From positions 62,001 to 126,000 of the forward strand of contig NZ_CTDX01000009.1 of assembly GCF_001375515.1 (NCBI RefSeq): a stretch of 64,000 nt of DNA, read 5' to 3'. The position numbers were made by a program, and so were the translations under genes. Shown one piece after another: positions 27,117 to 36,634 of the stretch. The notes beneath the pieces are model-generated. The model was not told the origin of the DNA. It saw only the letters and a program-made list of their open reading frames with translations, and did no database searches. Numbering within the stretch: position 1 is the stretch's first letter; the number at the start of each line of letters is the position of its first letter. Source of the DNA: Bacillus kwashiorkori (lineage in GTDB: Bacteria > Bacillota > Bacilli > Bacillales > Caldibacillaceae).

Positions 27117-30101
27117 TTATCCAATTAAGAGAGAAGGTGTGTTTTTTAGATCGGAAATTCGTAATAATTGATAGCCAATTCCAGCAACTCCAGTAAAAAG
27201 GCCGACAGATGTATATCCTTGTATATCTAGAAGTTCGTATTTTCCTGTTGCTTCTTTTCTTTTAAGCATAAAGTTTGTGATTTTCATGACTTCCCTGTAA
27301 TAAGATTCATCTCCAGTATATTCATATAATAAACAAAATAATTCTAATAAACCAGCATTACCATGACATAGGCAATCGTCATCGAGCAGATTGATTGCTG
27401 GAAAACTTCCATTTATTGAAGGCTTTTCGCTTCGTTCAAAAGATTGATTAACGAGTATTTTTCCAATTTCTGTGCCTACTCTTCCGTTGCACCAAGAATT
27501 GTTATCCACAAATTTTTCTTCATAATTTGCAAATAAATTTCTAGAGAAAATAATATATTTTGTATTATTTAATAGCCGACCTAAATGATGAAAAATGAAT
27601 ACATAACTTAATACTCCATGTCCAAAACCATTATTTTGAATAATTTCATTTGGTAGTTTTTCTTGAAGCCAATTAGCAATTAGACGACAAGCTTTTCTAT
27701 TTGAAGAATTCGGCTCACTTTTATATAAACGAACATACAAAGATAACAAACCTAAAGCTCCGTTTATATAATCTGTGTCCAAGTATTTTTCTAAAGAAAG
27801 AGATGATGGATGGTAACCATTGAATGCACTCAATTTCTCTTCCATAAAATCATAGCGACTTGTTAAATAACTATAGGAGTATAATAACCCAAGTTCGCCA
27901 GAAATACCTATGTTTGTTAGCTTTTCAGGTTTTTGGATTCCTTGTATAAGTCTTCTTGCAAACGAATAATAGTTCTTATCGTTTGTTTTTTCGTATAGTT
28001 TTAAAAGAAAAAAAGCAATTCCAGCTGTTCCATTATAAAAACTATCATTAATAGGTGCTAATACGTTATATATATCATCTGTATAATTGATCCAAGTAAT
28101 TCTAGTGCCATCTTGCAGTGCAGTTTGTATGATAGTTTCTGCAATTTTTATCGCCTCATTTATGTAATCAAAAGATGTATATTGATTTGAAGTATCATTT
28201 GCTGGTGGTGATACTGTTTTAACTTGCTTCATCGTTCGATTGATTGACAATTGAATTAACTCGCATTGTGTTCTTTTATCTCCAAAGCTGAGGCGACCCA
28301 TTTTTTTGCGAAATAATAATAGGGAATTATATTGTAATCTGTTTGTGATAATATTTTTTTCTCCATCAATGACATTATTATTTTCTACTTGTAAATAGAA
28401 GATGGGAATATCATGAAATAATAGTTGGTTATACTCTGATAAAATAATTTCCTTATAAAAAATATTATAGGACCAAATATTCTCTAGTACCTTTTCCCGT
28501 TCAAGCATATCAGTTAATAAATCAGGGTGTAGTAGGTGGTTTAATAAGTCGTGATAGAATTGGGTGTTTCTAAAAATAATCCGAACATTTAACATGGAGA
28601 GAAAATCTGACAATAAATGTTCACTAAAATACTTTTTATTATTCAAAATTATATCATAGATTTTGCAAAATCCATGAATAATTGATTTTATGTAATGACA
28701 TAAATTAACTTTGTTGTTTGGAATGTTCTTGGCATCCTTTGTTAAGATGTATTTTTCTTCATATCGTATATTATCAGTTTTATCATTTACTAACGTTTTA
28801 ACTTTAACTGGATAATGTATTTGTCCACCTTTTAATGCAGATACATCAATTTCATCCATGCTAGCACCAATAATTTTTGGAAGGAAAGCAGTAGAAGTAA
28901 CATTTAAAAACAGATTTTCGTTTATCAGATTATTTATCGAATGGTTTCCAAAAAAGTGCACAGGTTGTTGTAGAATTGTTTCTGTATCAACAAGCCAAGG
29001 TTGATTCCCAGCAGCAATAACATTCTCCATATGGATGTCAGTTGCATTGACCATATATAATAAAGCAAGTAGCTCTCCTGCAGCTTCATAATAATGATGA
29101 AGCTCGTGATTTGGGCATTTGTCATGTTCAATGTATTCTTGAAATGCATAGTTTTCACGTTCAATTGTTTTTATTGGTTTTAGATGAATGGAACTATCCC
29201 ATTTTTTTAACATATCTATTATTCGGTTGATCCATGTATCTGTGAAACTAATTTTTGGTTTATAAACACATTTGCTCCCATTATTCCAATAAATAGTAGC
29301 AACAGTCTGTCCTTTATTATGAAAATCACCTTGATTAAAGGAAATATCAAAAATTGTATCGCTGCCAATATTGGTTACTTCTTTTAAGAATGGTTGATTT
29401 TCCATTAATCTCTTTAATATAAGTTGGACATTTTGGATAAAATTTTCGGTTCCGTGTAAAAGCAATCTTGTTAGTACGATATACTTATCTAAAAAACGAG
29501 CAATATTATTTATATCATCAAAATAGGACAAAAAGTTAATGTACTTGGCATGTGGATCGTCACCAGTTAACATTTGATTATGTTTTCGTATATTAAGCTC
29601 ATAAACTAATGTTTTCTCTGCCTTTTGAATGATTATTTCTTCGTAAGTTTTTTGCATATTTTTAACAAAATCTTTGTGTGTTAGTCTAGGAAACTGCTTT
29701 ACTATAAGTTGAATTTCTTCGCAAGTATAGTAAATAAACGGCCGCAATATATAGGAAAAACTATCCTTCTTAATAAGAGCAGACTCTTTATATTTTGAAA
29801 ATATATTTTTAAGTAATAAATACCAACTGCTTTTTTCGACAAATTCCAATAATTTAATATGAATATTTTTAGGGAGCTGTTTTTTTACAGCTATAGTAAA
29901 TATTTCTTTTTCATAGTTGTTTTGTTTTAACATAAGTTGAAATTCTTCTTCAGATAAAATACTCATCCCTTCTCTCCAATTTTGTAGAGAATGAATATCC
30001 ATTGCTATATTAGGAAAATGTTCTTTTATAATTTGATAACGCTCCTGTATCGTTAAAGCTTTTATTAAATTATTAAATGGATAAATTTTTTCCACCCCCA
30101 A
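27117..30101 (-). CDS. lanM: Class II lanthipeptide synthetase LanM
   Basis: About 994 residues. The N-terminal two thirds is the DUF4135 dehydratase: GDFHNKGQTVATIYWNNGSK with CVYKP, YEAAGELLALLYMVNATDIH and WLVDTETI correspond to its kinase-like active site, which phosphorylates and eliminates Ser/Thr. The C-terminal third is the LanC-like cyclase: Cys871 in WCNGRVG and Cys912-His913 in CLCHGNAG are the zinc ligands for thioether formation. The start is unclear: TTG at 30101 falls in a T-run, GTG at 30095 lies in the G-rich stretch, and an ATT at 30086 would sit well behind GGGGGTGG. The precursor gene is directly upstream on the same strand, separated by a terminator-like hairpin. Confidence 0.93.
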   Translation of the reverse strand: MGVEKIYPFNNLIKALTIQERYQIIKEHFPNIAMDIHSLQNWREGMSILSEEEFQLMLKQNNYEKEIFTIAVKKQLPKNIHIKLLEFVEKSSWYLLLKNIFSKYKESALIKKDSFSYILRPFIYYTCEEIQLIVKQFPRLTHKDFVKNMQKTYEEIIIQKAEKTLVYELNIRKHNQMLTGDDPHAKYINFLSYFDDINNIARFLDKYIVLTRLLLHGTENFIQNVQLILKRLMENQPFLKEVTNIGSDTIFDISFNQGDFHNKGQTVATIYWNNGSKCVYKPKISFTDTWINRIIDMLKKWDSSIHLKPIKTIERENYAFQEYIEHDKCPNHELHHYYEAAGELLALLYMVNATDIHMENVIAAGNQPWLVDTETILQQPVHFFGNHSINNLINENLFLNVTSTAFLPKIIGASMDEIDVSALKGGQIHYPVKVKTLVNDKTDNIRYEEKYILTKDAKNIPNNKVNLCHYIKSIIHGFCKIYDIILNNKKYFSEHLLSDFLSMLNVRIIFRNTQFYHDLLNHLLHPDLLTDMLEREKVLENIWSYNIFYKEIILSEYNQLLFHDIPIFYLQVENNNVIDGEKNIITNRLQYNSLLLFRKKMGRLSFGDKRTQCELIQLSINRTMKQVKTVSPPANDTSNQYTSFDYINEAIKIAETIIQTALQDGTRITWINYTDDIYNVLAPINDSFYNGTAGIAFFLLKLYEKTNDKNYYSFARRLIQGIQKPEKLTNIGISGELGLLYSYSYLTSRYDFMEEKLSAFNGYHPSSLSLEKYLDTDYINGALGLLSLYVRLYKSEPNSSNRKACRLIANWLQEKLPNEIIQNNGFGHGVLSYVFIFHHLGRLLNNTKYIIFSRNLFANYEEKFVDNNSWCNGRVGTEIGKILVNQSFERSEKPSINGSFPAINLLDDDCLCHGNAGLLELFCLLYEYTGDESYYREVMKITNFMLKRKEATGKYELLDIQGYTSVGLFTGVAGIGYQLLRISDLKNTPSLLIG

Positions 30102-30129
30102 AAAAAAGAAATCCTATTGACAAGGATTT
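30100..30129 (-). terminator. Terminator-like attenuator between precursor and LanM genes
   Basis: On the minus strand AAATCCT pairs with AGGATTT around TGTCAAT, then C and eight T residues. It lies 24 bp after the precursor stop and just before the lanM start, so most transcripts would end after the short precursor gene and few would read on into lanM. Confidence 0.8.
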
Positions 30130-30153
30130 AAGAAGTGAACTACTTATTTTTTC

Positions 30154-30303
30154 TTAGGAACAAATTCTAGTAATCGAGATTGGTATTAAAGAAAAGAAAG
30201 TACAGCCACGGAACTGAGAGACATTTTCTTTTTTAAATAACTCTTCTAATTCTTTTTTTGAAGTAAATTTTAAACTTTGACCAATTGCCTCCGTTGGGTT
30301 CAT
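30154..30303 (-). CDS. lanA: Lanthipeptide precursor peptide (49 aa)
   Basis: The ATG at 30303 follows TTGGAGGTGAAATA, an excellent site. The 49-residue product has an acidic/Lys-rich helical leader (residues about 1-30, including LKFTSKKELEELFKKE) and a hydrophobic, Ser/Thr/Cys-containing C-terminal part, GCTFFSLIPISITRICS, residues 33-49. Cys34 and Cys48 are the only cysteines; Thr35, Ser38, Ser43 and Thr45 are dehydration candidates. If cleaved after Gly33, the core would open with CTF, as mersacidin does. There is no Gly-Gly or Gly-Ala site. Position directly ahead of lanM makes it the substrate of that enzyme. The final ring pattern cannot be predicted from sequence. Confidence 0.82.
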   Translation of the reverse strand: MNPTEAIGQSLKFTSKKELEELFKKENVSQFRGCTFFSLIPISITRICS

Positions 30304-30364
30304 TATTTCACCTCCAATAAAATGTTCTTTTATAGAAATATATTAAATCTAGTACGATGCTCTG

Positions 30365-30397
30365 GCAATAAAAGATAGAGAAGTTTGCGTATTGCCG
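30365..30397. promoter_or_regulatory. Inverted repeat in the divergent lanA/ABC promoter region
   Basis: GGCAATA and TATTGCC are exact inverted repeats separated by 19 bases, between the divergently transcribed precursor gene and ABC permease gene. The spacing of about 26 bp centre to centre (2.5 turns) could suit a looped or dimeric regulator; the LuxR-type protein at 26711 is a candidate. Function is inferred from position only. Confidence 0.45.
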
Positions 30398-30483
30398 AAA
30401 TTATATAAAAATTACTTTTAAAACGAAGGGTATATTTCTTATAATGATTGTGCTAATAGTTAATAGGCATAGGGGGAATAATC

Positions 30484-31164
30484 GTGCTAACGATTTGTTA
30501 TCGGGAATTTATTAATCTAATGAAAAGTATAAAATCGTTGCTAACAATTTTAATTATGATAGGAATGAGTTATGGGTTAGCATTTGTAGCAGAAGAACTT
30601 TTCAAGGAATTAACAGAAGAATTTGGGTTAACAAGTTTAGCAAGTTTAATGTTGATATTATTAGTATTTGGCTTCTTTTTCGTATTTAGTACATCACATG
30701 ATATTTTAAGTAGGGAAATTCATAATCGGACAGCTAGATTTTTAGTGACAAAAGTTAGAAGAGAAGAAATTGTTCTTGGGAAATTTCTCGGTCTCTATCT
30801 TTATTGGTTTATATGTATTTTGATTACAAGCTTACTACTACTAACAGTAAATAAGCAATTTGTAATAGTAGATTTTATTGATTTACTAGTGTTTATGACA
30901 TTTCCCATTGCACTTTGTCTTTTAGTTTCCCTGCTATTTCCTAGACCGGGTTATTCTATGTTTATCGGTTTTATTCTGTCTTTTAGTATTCCAATAATTA
31001 GTTTGTGGTCGATCAGCTCTACAAATATTATATTAAAATATTTGAAATTCCTTACACCCTATTATTATTCTTATAAAGGCGGTATCTATAGTTATTTAAT
31101 ACTCGTGTTGTCCAGTTTCATTTTATGTTTCGCCATTATTTTGTTTAGGAGGAAAGAACTTTGA
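30484..31164 (+). CDS. ABC-2 type permease, lanthipeptide-linked
   Basis: A 226-residue membrane protein with six hydrophobic segments and the sequence SREIHNRTARFLVTKVRREEIVLGK between the second and third, typical of ABC-2 permeases. It is divergent from the precursor and overlaps the ATPase gene by 4 bp (ATGA-like). In lanthipeptide loci such small permeases usually form LanFEG-type immunity pumps; it is too small and lacks a peptidase domain for the LanT exporter. The start is GTG at 30484 after ATAGGGGGAAT. Confidence 0.75.
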   Translation: MLTICYREFINLMKSIKSLLTILIMIGMSYGLAFVAEELFKELTEEFGLTSLASLMLILLVFGFFFVFSTSHDILSREIHNRTARFLVTKVRREEIVLGKFLGLYLYWFICILITSLLLLTVNKQFVIVDFIDLLVFMTFPIALCLLVSLLFPRPGYSMFIGFILSFSIPIISLWSISSTNIILKYLKFLTPYYYSYKGGIYSYLILVLSSFILCFAIILFRRKEL

Positions 31165-32111
31165 CACACGCAATAAAAATAGAAAACATTACGAAATACT
31201 ATAGACCACGAAATGTAGTAGACCATGTTTCCTTTCATGTGAACCACGGAGAAATTTTTGGGCTTTTGGGGAAAAATGGTGCAGGTAAATCAACGATTAT
31301 TAATATGATTACGGGAATCTCATTTCCGACTTCTGGGAATGTGTTTATCTATGGCAAATCAAACTCAAGTATGGAAGCAAAAAAACGGATGGGCGTCATG
31401 CCTGATTATGATACTTTTTATAGTTCGTTAACCGCACTTGACCATTTAGTATATTTTTCAAAGTTGAACAAAAAGAAAATTAGTAAGCACCAAATGATCA
31501 AAACGCTTGAAAGAGTGGGCTTAGGAAAGGATATTAGAAAAAAAGTAAAGAGCTTCTCATTTGGTATGAAGAAAAAGTTAGGCATTGCCCAAGCCATTAT
31601 CACAAATCCAGATTTGATTATTTTAGATGAGCCAACTTCTGGCCTAGATGCTGAATCAGTCATTACCATTCAGCATCTTCTTAGAGAGTTAAATGAAGAA
31701 GGAAAGACAATTTTTATGACATCCCATAATTTAGATGAGGTGGAAAAGTTATGTACAAAAGTGGCGATATTAAATAATTCTCGACTAATGAGTATCGGCA
31801 CATTGGATCAGTTAAAGAAAGAATATCAATCTAATATTATTATTCATATCAAACATTTGCCAATTAAATTAGCGGATGTAATAGATATCAAGGAATATTT
31901 ACAATCTATTACGAAATCACTACATTGGAATGAAGAGTCTTTAAATATTGTCATTCAAGATGATTCATTTATTCCTATGATCATAAAAACCCTCGTTCAT
32001 GCCAATGTTGATATTATGCGGATGGAAACAATTGAGCCTTCGCTAGAAGACATATTTTTAAGTAAAGGTGGTTCGAAAACAAGTGACTTGGTAAATTGGC
32101 AAGAAGCTTAA
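31161..32111 (+). CDS. ABC transporter ATP-binding protein, lanthipeptide-linked
   Basis: A 316-residue ATPase: Walker A GKNGAGKST near residues 38-46, signature FSFGMKKKLGIAQ, Walker B LIILDEPTSGLDA, switch TSHNLDE. The C-terminal extension of about 90 residues is typical of LanF/BcrA-like exporters. The TTG start overlaps the permease stop. Together they probably protect the producer; they might also be the only exporter available to the lanthipeptide. Confidence 0.87.
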   Translation: MTHAIKIENITKYYRPRNVVDHVSFHVNHGEIFGLLGKNGAGKSTIINMITGISFPTSGNVFIYGKSNSSMEAKKRMGVMPDYDTFYSSLTALDHLVYFSKLNKKKISKHQMIKTLERVGLGKDIRKKVKSFSFGMKKKLGIAQAIITNPDLIILDEPTSGLDAESVITIQHLLRELNEEGKTIFMTSHNLDEVEKLCTKVAILNNSRLMSIGTLDQLKKEYQSNIIIHIKHLPIKLADVIDIKEYLQSITKSLHWNEESLNIVIQDDSFIPMIIKTLVHANVDIMRMETIEPSLEDIFLSKGGSKTSDLVNWQEA

Positions 32112-32131
32112 TCTTTAAGAATGACAATCAT

Positions 32132-32196
32132 GCTCTCCTCCTATTTTACTACTAACGAGGCTTTTTCCTTTAGAAGCAATAGGGAGGAGCTTTTTT
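32132..32196 (+). terminator. Terminator after the lanthipeptide-linked ABC genes
   Basis: GCTCTCCTCCTATT pairs, with one mismatch region, with AATAGGGAGGAGC, followed by TTTTTT. The loop is long, about 32 bases, and holds a smaller G/C stem. Confidence 0.6.
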
Positions 32197-32339
32197 GTTA
32201 TGCTCCTTTTTTGCTGGACTGTTAAAATCATTGCTGGAAATTACAACAACTAGCGTAAATGTTTAACAGTCCTTTTCTATGCTTTCAATGGTAAAATAGG
32301 GGTAATAACAATTTATGAAGAAGTAAAGAAGGTAATAGA

Positions 32340-33011
32340 ATGAAGGAATACTTGCAAAGTGATTGGGCTAATCTGTTAGTTGATGAATTTTCCAAACCAT
32401 ATTTTCGCCAGCTAGAACTGTTTTTACAAGATGAATATGAAAAGGAGATCATTTTCCCCCAACGAGAAGATGTTTTTAATGCGTTAAATGATACGTCATT
32501 TGAACAAACGAAAGTCGTTATTCTTGGACAAGACCCGTATCATGGACCGAACCAAGCGCATGGATACAGTTTTTCTGTTCAACCTGGAGTACCTTTTCCT
32601 CCTTCTTTGAAAAATATTTTTGCAGAACTACAAAATGATTTAAATTGCCCAGTACCTAATACAGGATCTTTAATGAAGTGGGCAAAACAAGGAGTATTAT
32701 TACTCAATACGGTATTGACCGTCCGCCAGGGGCAAGCACATTCACATAAAGGAAAAGGGTGGGAAAATTTCACAGATAAAGTGATAGAGCTGCTAAATAA
32801 AAAAGAACAACCCGTTGTATATATATTATGGGGCGGGGCGGCACAAAAGAAAAATGAGCATATTGATACGACAAAACATTATATTATCCAATCACCTCAT
32901 CCAAGTCCACTGTCCGCATACCGGGGTTTTTTCGGGAGTAAACCATTTTCCACAACGAATACTATTTTAGAAAAGCATCAATTAAAGGCAATTAATTGGT
33001 GTCTCTGTTAA
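32340..33011 (+). CDS. ung: Uracil-DNA glycosylase, family 1
   Basis: A 223-residue protein of normal family length. The water-activating motif [13 protein letters not shown] places Asp65, and the minor-groove loop [13 protein letters not shown] places His187; [10 protein letters not shown] and WGGAAQKK are also conserved. It excises uracil from DNA to start base-excision repair. The ATG follows a weak GAAGGTAATAG site. It stands alone; the 330-bp spacer after it (33012-33344) shows no gene or repeat. Confidence 0.97.
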   Translation: MKEYLQSDWANLLVDEFSKPYFRQLELFLQDEYEKEIIFPQREDVFNALNDTSFEQTKVVILGQDPYHGPNQAHGYSFSVQPGVPFPPSLKNIFAELQNDLNCPVPNTGSLMKWAKQGVLLLNTVLTVRQGQAHSHKGKGWENFTDKVIELLNKKEQPVVYILWGGAAQKKNEHIDTTKHYIIQSPHPSPLSAYRGFFGSKPFSTTNTILEKHQLKAINWCLC

Positions 33012-33344
33012 GCAAACGTTCATTCAATCAGTTTGTAAACGAAATTTCGTGAAAAAATGGGTAAAATCATAAAGACAGCGAGGTGAATGGAATTAAAGTA
33101 AAATATTTGCGAAATATAGCTATTTTCCGCCAATTGAACTAGAAATTATGGATGATGTCCATTAAAATATAGATGAAACCTTTTATTCCAATTTACGTAA
33201 TAAAATAATGATATGATAAGGATAGTGTAGAGAAGGAGCAACATTTGGTTAAACGGTATAGGCATATTTAGAGGCGGAAATCCGTTATACCGAAAGTTAG
33301 CATTCATAACACAACAATTACTCTAACTCACAGGAGTTGGTCTT

Positions 33345-33986
33345 ATGCAATCTTTTTTTCAATTTATCATCCGTATATTTGCAGCGGGATTTTCTACGGT
33401 AGTAGCTTGGCTCATTAGTTTCTTTGGCTTTGATCAAAGTTTTTTAGCATCTGGGTTTTTCGCAATTGGAACGGGAGCAGCTATTTTCTACTTAATAAAA
33501 TGGGGATTCCACCGTTATTTTTTATCCCAACACGGCATTACCCATCGGGAATATAAATTTATTCGACGAAACTTAAAAGAGGCAAAGCCGAAAATTCGGC
33601 GTCTTCAAAAGTCGCTTGTTAACTTGCGTAGTATTATTAATTTGAATCAAAATCTCGAAATATATCGGGTAGCGAATCGGATTTATACGACAACAAAAAA
33701 AGATCCACGACGCTTTTTTCTCGTCGAACAATTTTATTATAGTCATTTAGATACATTAGTTGAACTTTCGGAAAAACACGCCTTCCTATCATCACAACCG
33801 ACGAAAACGAGTGAATTAAATGAGTCGTTACGAGAAACCCGGTTTATGATTAATAAAATGGCGGATACAGTAAAACAAGATTTGTACAATATGATCGAAG
33901 GCGATATTGATGACTTGCATTTTGAACTGGATGTTGCGAAACAAACGATTAAGCGGAAAAATGATAAAAGTAACTTAATTAAATAG
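33345..33986 (+). CDS. xpaC: XpaC-like (5-bromo-4-chloroindolyl phosphate hydrolysis) family protein
   Basis: A 213-residue protein. Two hydrophobic segments occupy residues about 5-50, followed by a basic helical region with HGITHREYKFIRRNLKEAKPKI and a long amphipathic C-terminal helix bundle. Members of this family are regularly encoded just before telA, as here (155-bp gap). The name derives from a phosphatase-related phenotype in Bacillus and not from a proven active site, and I see no catalytic motif. A membrane-associated partner of TelA in tellurite or toxic-anion stress is the likely role. The ATG follows ACAGGAGTTGG. Confidence 0.75.
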   Translation: MQSFFQFIIRIFAAGFSTVVAWLISFFGFDQSFLASGFFAIGTGAAIFYLIKWGFHRYFLSQHGITHREYKFIRRNLKEAKPKIRRLQKSLVNLRSIINLNQNLEIYRVANRIYTTTKKDPRRFFLVEQFYYSHLDTLVELSEKHAFLSSQPTKTSELNESLRETRFMINKMADTVKQDLYNMIEGDIDDLHFELDVAKQTIKRKNDKSNLIK

Positions 33987-34140
33987 TGTGTTCAACAAAC
34001 AAGTGATGACACAAGATTGTTTATATGGAGTGTTATTGTTACAATTTTTCGTACGAAATATGTCGTAGTATTCAATGCAAAAATGGTGGCCTTGCATTAA
34101 TCATTTACTTCTATTTGTGGAAGTTAGGAGGAAGGAATAA

Positions 34141-35331
34141 ATGAGTGAACAAACGAATCGTAAGCTTGATGAGATACAATTAGATGACTTGTTAGCAAAT
34201 CCATTTGCAGAACAGGAATTGATTACAGGTGAAGATGAACAAAACCCGGTATATGAAATGAAGAAGCAGGAAGAAGTTAAACCGAAGAAACTGGTGGAAG
34301 TTTTACCAGAAGAAGAAAAACAAAGGGTCTTCCAATTAGCAGAGCAAATTGACCCGACTAACCATCAAGCATTATTGCTATACGGAACGCAGGCTCAGTC
34401 GAAGTTATTAAACTTTTCTCATACGATGCTTGATCATGTTCAGAAAAAAGATGTCGGTGAAATTGGGGACATTTTAGCCGATTTAATGAAAAAGTTAGAA
34501 CAAGTCAATCCAGAAGATTTACAGCCTGATAAACGCGGATTTTTATCAAGGATGTTTGGAAAAATCTCCAACTCAGTTAATGAGATTTTATCTAAGTATC
34601 AAAAGACGGGCGCGCAAATAGATCGTATTAGTGTAAAGTTGGAACATAGTAAAAAGGCGCTAATGGCTGATAATGCACTTTTAGAGAAATTATATGAAAC
34701 GAATAAACAATACTTCCAAGCTCTTAATATTTATATTGCAGCTGGTGAAGTGAAGCTGGAAGAATTGGAAACGAAAGTAATTCCTGACTTAAGAAAAAGG
34801 GCGGAATTAAGTGGCAATCAAATGGATGTACAAGAAGTCAATGACATGATTCAGTTTGCAGAGCGGCTAGAAAAACGACTACACGATTTAAAATTAAGCA
34901 GACAGATTACGATTCAAAGTGCACCACAAATTAGGATAATCCAAAATACGAACCAAGCACTAGCAGAAAAAATACAATCTTCAATCATGACGGCAATTCC
35001 GCTTTGGAAAAATCAAATTGCCATTGCGTTAACATTACTTCGTCAACGTAGTGCCGTTGAAGCTCAAAAACAAGTGTCCAAAACGACAAATGAGTTGCTG
35101 CTGAAAAACTCAGAAATGTTAAAGACTAACTCGATTGATGTCGCTCGAGAGAATGAGCGGGGACTCGTAGACATTGAAACGTTAAAGAAAACGCAAGAAA
35201 ACTTAATTTCAACACTAGAAGAAACTTTACGAATCCAAGCAGAAGGCCGAGCCAAACGCCAACAAGCGGAACAAGACTTAATCGTCATGGAAACCGAACT
35301 AAAAAACAAACTACTCGAACTAAAAAAATAG
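34141..35331 (+). CDS. telA: Toxic anion resistance protein TelA
   Basis: A 396-residue soluble, nearly all-helical protein matching TelA/Yaa[21 protein letters not shown] near residue 58, [31 protein letters not shown] near 138, [21 protein letters not shown] near 278 and a long C-terminal coiled coil. TelA homologues are linked to tellurite, bacteriocin and antibiotic tolerance; the mechanism is unknown. The gene is probably cotranscribed with the xpaC-like gene. The ATG follows TAGGAGGAAGG. A palindromic repeat begins 10 bp after the stop. Confidence 0.92.
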   Translation: MSEQTNRKLDEIQLDDLLANPFAEQELITGEDEQNPVYEMKKQEEVKPKKLVEVLPEEEKQRVFQLAEQIDPTNHQALLLYGTQAQSKLLNFSHTMLDHVQKKDVGEIGDILADLMKKLEQVNPEDLQPDKRGFLSRMFGKISNSVNEILSKYQKTGAQIDRISVKLEHSKKALMADNALLEKLYETNKQYFQALNIYIAAGEVKLEELETKVIPDLRKRAELSGNQMDVQEVNDMIQFAERLEKRLHDLKLSRQITIQSAPQIRIIQNTNQALAEKIQSSIMTAIPLWKNQIAIALTLLRQRSAVEAQKQVSKTTNELLLKNSEMLKTNSIDVARENERGLVDIETLKKTQENLISTLEETLRIQAEGRAKRQQAEQDLIVMETELKNKLLELKK

Positions 35332-35340
35332 CACTAACGG

Positions 35341-35383
35341 GGGGACTGTCCCCAACAATTCAGAATTGTTGGGGACAGTCCCC
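35341..35383. repeat. Perfect head-to-head pair of REP-like elements
   Basis: Two copies joined at their AACAATT edges form a 21-bp perfect inverted repeat around a single base: GGGGACTGTCCCCAACAATT on the left, its complement on the right ending GGGGACAGTCCCC. The CGCTTTAAAGCG parts are absent. In RNA this would be a very stable hairpin and may also stop transcription from telA. The spacer to 35626 additionally contains GGGCTGTC and GACAGCCC about 100 bp apart, and no gene. Confidence 0.9.
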
Positions 35384-35626
35384 AAAGCGCAAAAAAATCG
35401 GGCTGTCCAAGAGATGTTCCATCCATAATTTCCTATTATTTCTGTCAGTATGATTACATACTCAATAATTAGTGAAATTTTGGATGAAACGCCTTCCTTT
35501 ACTTGTGACAGCCCTTCTAATGAGAGGGTAAAACTATTTATCAAAATATAACTAGTAAGCAATAATAGAAAAAACTAACTACGATTTTCCTCTTAGCAAA
35601 ATGAAAGAATGTACAGATCCTATCAA

Positions 35627-36634
35627 CTATTTTAAAATAACTTCCTTCATCTTAACTAACTTATCTACATCATCGAATTGGTAAGTGGCAACTTTTGCTC
35701 GCTCCCCTAATCGACCATACATTATTTCAATCGTATTATTAACAAATTTTATATAAAAATTGCTCGGAACTTGCAGATTTTCTTCACCTAGTATTTGTTC
35801 GGCAATATTTTCCGTTATGTCGAAACGAGTTCCATCCCATCTCAACATATGTAATTCTTTCGGATTGCCGTTAGTATCTTCCTCTTGCATCACAATTTCC
35901 ATTGCTCCATCAATATCGACATCTATTGTAGTTGGATACCCATAATTATGGGTCCACATCAATTGATCAAAATAACTATTATAGATTAAATAATGGTAGC
36001 CAGATTCTCTAGAACCAATGGAACCTAATATATTTAAATAGTAGTTGCTTGCTTCGTATTTTTCTTCAATGATAGATGTTTTAATTTGTTGGGAATTTTC
36101 CACCGACTCAACAGTTCCTAAAGGAATCAAATCGTCTCTAAAATTAATATAGCCAACAATACTATCAATATTTTTTGCTTTATATAACTCCACCATTATG
36201 TTTTCATTATTTATTTCACCAAAATCAATCGTTTGTTGTAATTCACCTTTGTTTTTTTCTTTAGTAAAAGGATTCCATTCCCTATCATTTAGTTGGTAAT
36301 AAGTCCACTGCTGTTGAAAATTTAATTCCACTTCATCGGGGAAAATGGCTAAATAATTTTTATTATTCATTGCAGCTGTAATAGAGTTGGGATTTTCTTG
36401 TATAGATGCTATATGTTTCGTTTTCTCTAAAACAATCAATACTAATACTGCCGTTATGGAAAGTAGCAATACCGTTGCAATAGAAACGAAAAATTGTGGT
36501 TGATAGTAATACTTTTTTTGCTTAGAAATTCGTAACATTAATTGTCTGTACGTTTTTTCCTTTTGCGTACTTGCTCGTTCCACTTCATTTAATTCTCGAA
36601 AAAGCGAATCAAACTTTTGTGAATCGTTCATCAT
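35627..36634 (-). CDS. Probable anti-sigma factor, single-pass membrane protein
   Basis: A 335-residue protein: a charged cytoplasmic segment of about 45 residues (NDSQKFDSLFRELNEVERAS), one membrane helix near residues 48-70 (FFVSIATVLLLSITAVLVLIVL) and an extracellular domain of about 260 residues without recognised motif. It overlaps the ECF sigma gene by 26 bp, the usual sigma/anti-sigma arrangement, so sequestration of that sigma at the membrane is inferred. The extracellular domain would sense the signal. No zinc-binding HxxxCxxC motif is present. Confidence 0.65.
   Translation of the reverse strand: MMNDSQKFDSLFRELNEVERASTQKEKTYRQLMLRISKQKKYYYQPQFFVSIATVLLLSITAVLVLIVLEKTKHIASIQENPNSITAAMNNKNYLAIFPDEVELNFQQQWTYYQLNDREWNPFTKEKNKGELQQTIDFGEINNENIMVELYKAKNIDSIVGYINFRDDLIPLGTVESVENSQQIKTSIIEEKYEASNYYLNILGSIGSRESGYHYLIYNSYFDQLMWTHNYGYPTTIDVDIDGAMEIVMQEEDTNGNPKELHMLRWDGTRFDITENIAEQILGEENLQVPSNFYIKFVNNTIEIMYGRLGERAKVATYQFDDVDKLVKMKEVILK

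Noticed and set aside
30484-32111. ABC pair next to lanA as the LanT exporter
   Set aside because: The permease has only six membrane segments and 226 residues with no C39 peptidase domain and no fused ATPase, as LanT would have.
35341-35383. Repeats as ordinary rho-independent terminators only
   Set aside because: There is no T-run after the hairpins, the same long sequence with non-palindromic edges recurs in both orientations, and several genes already have separate terminators. Some copies may still stop transcription.
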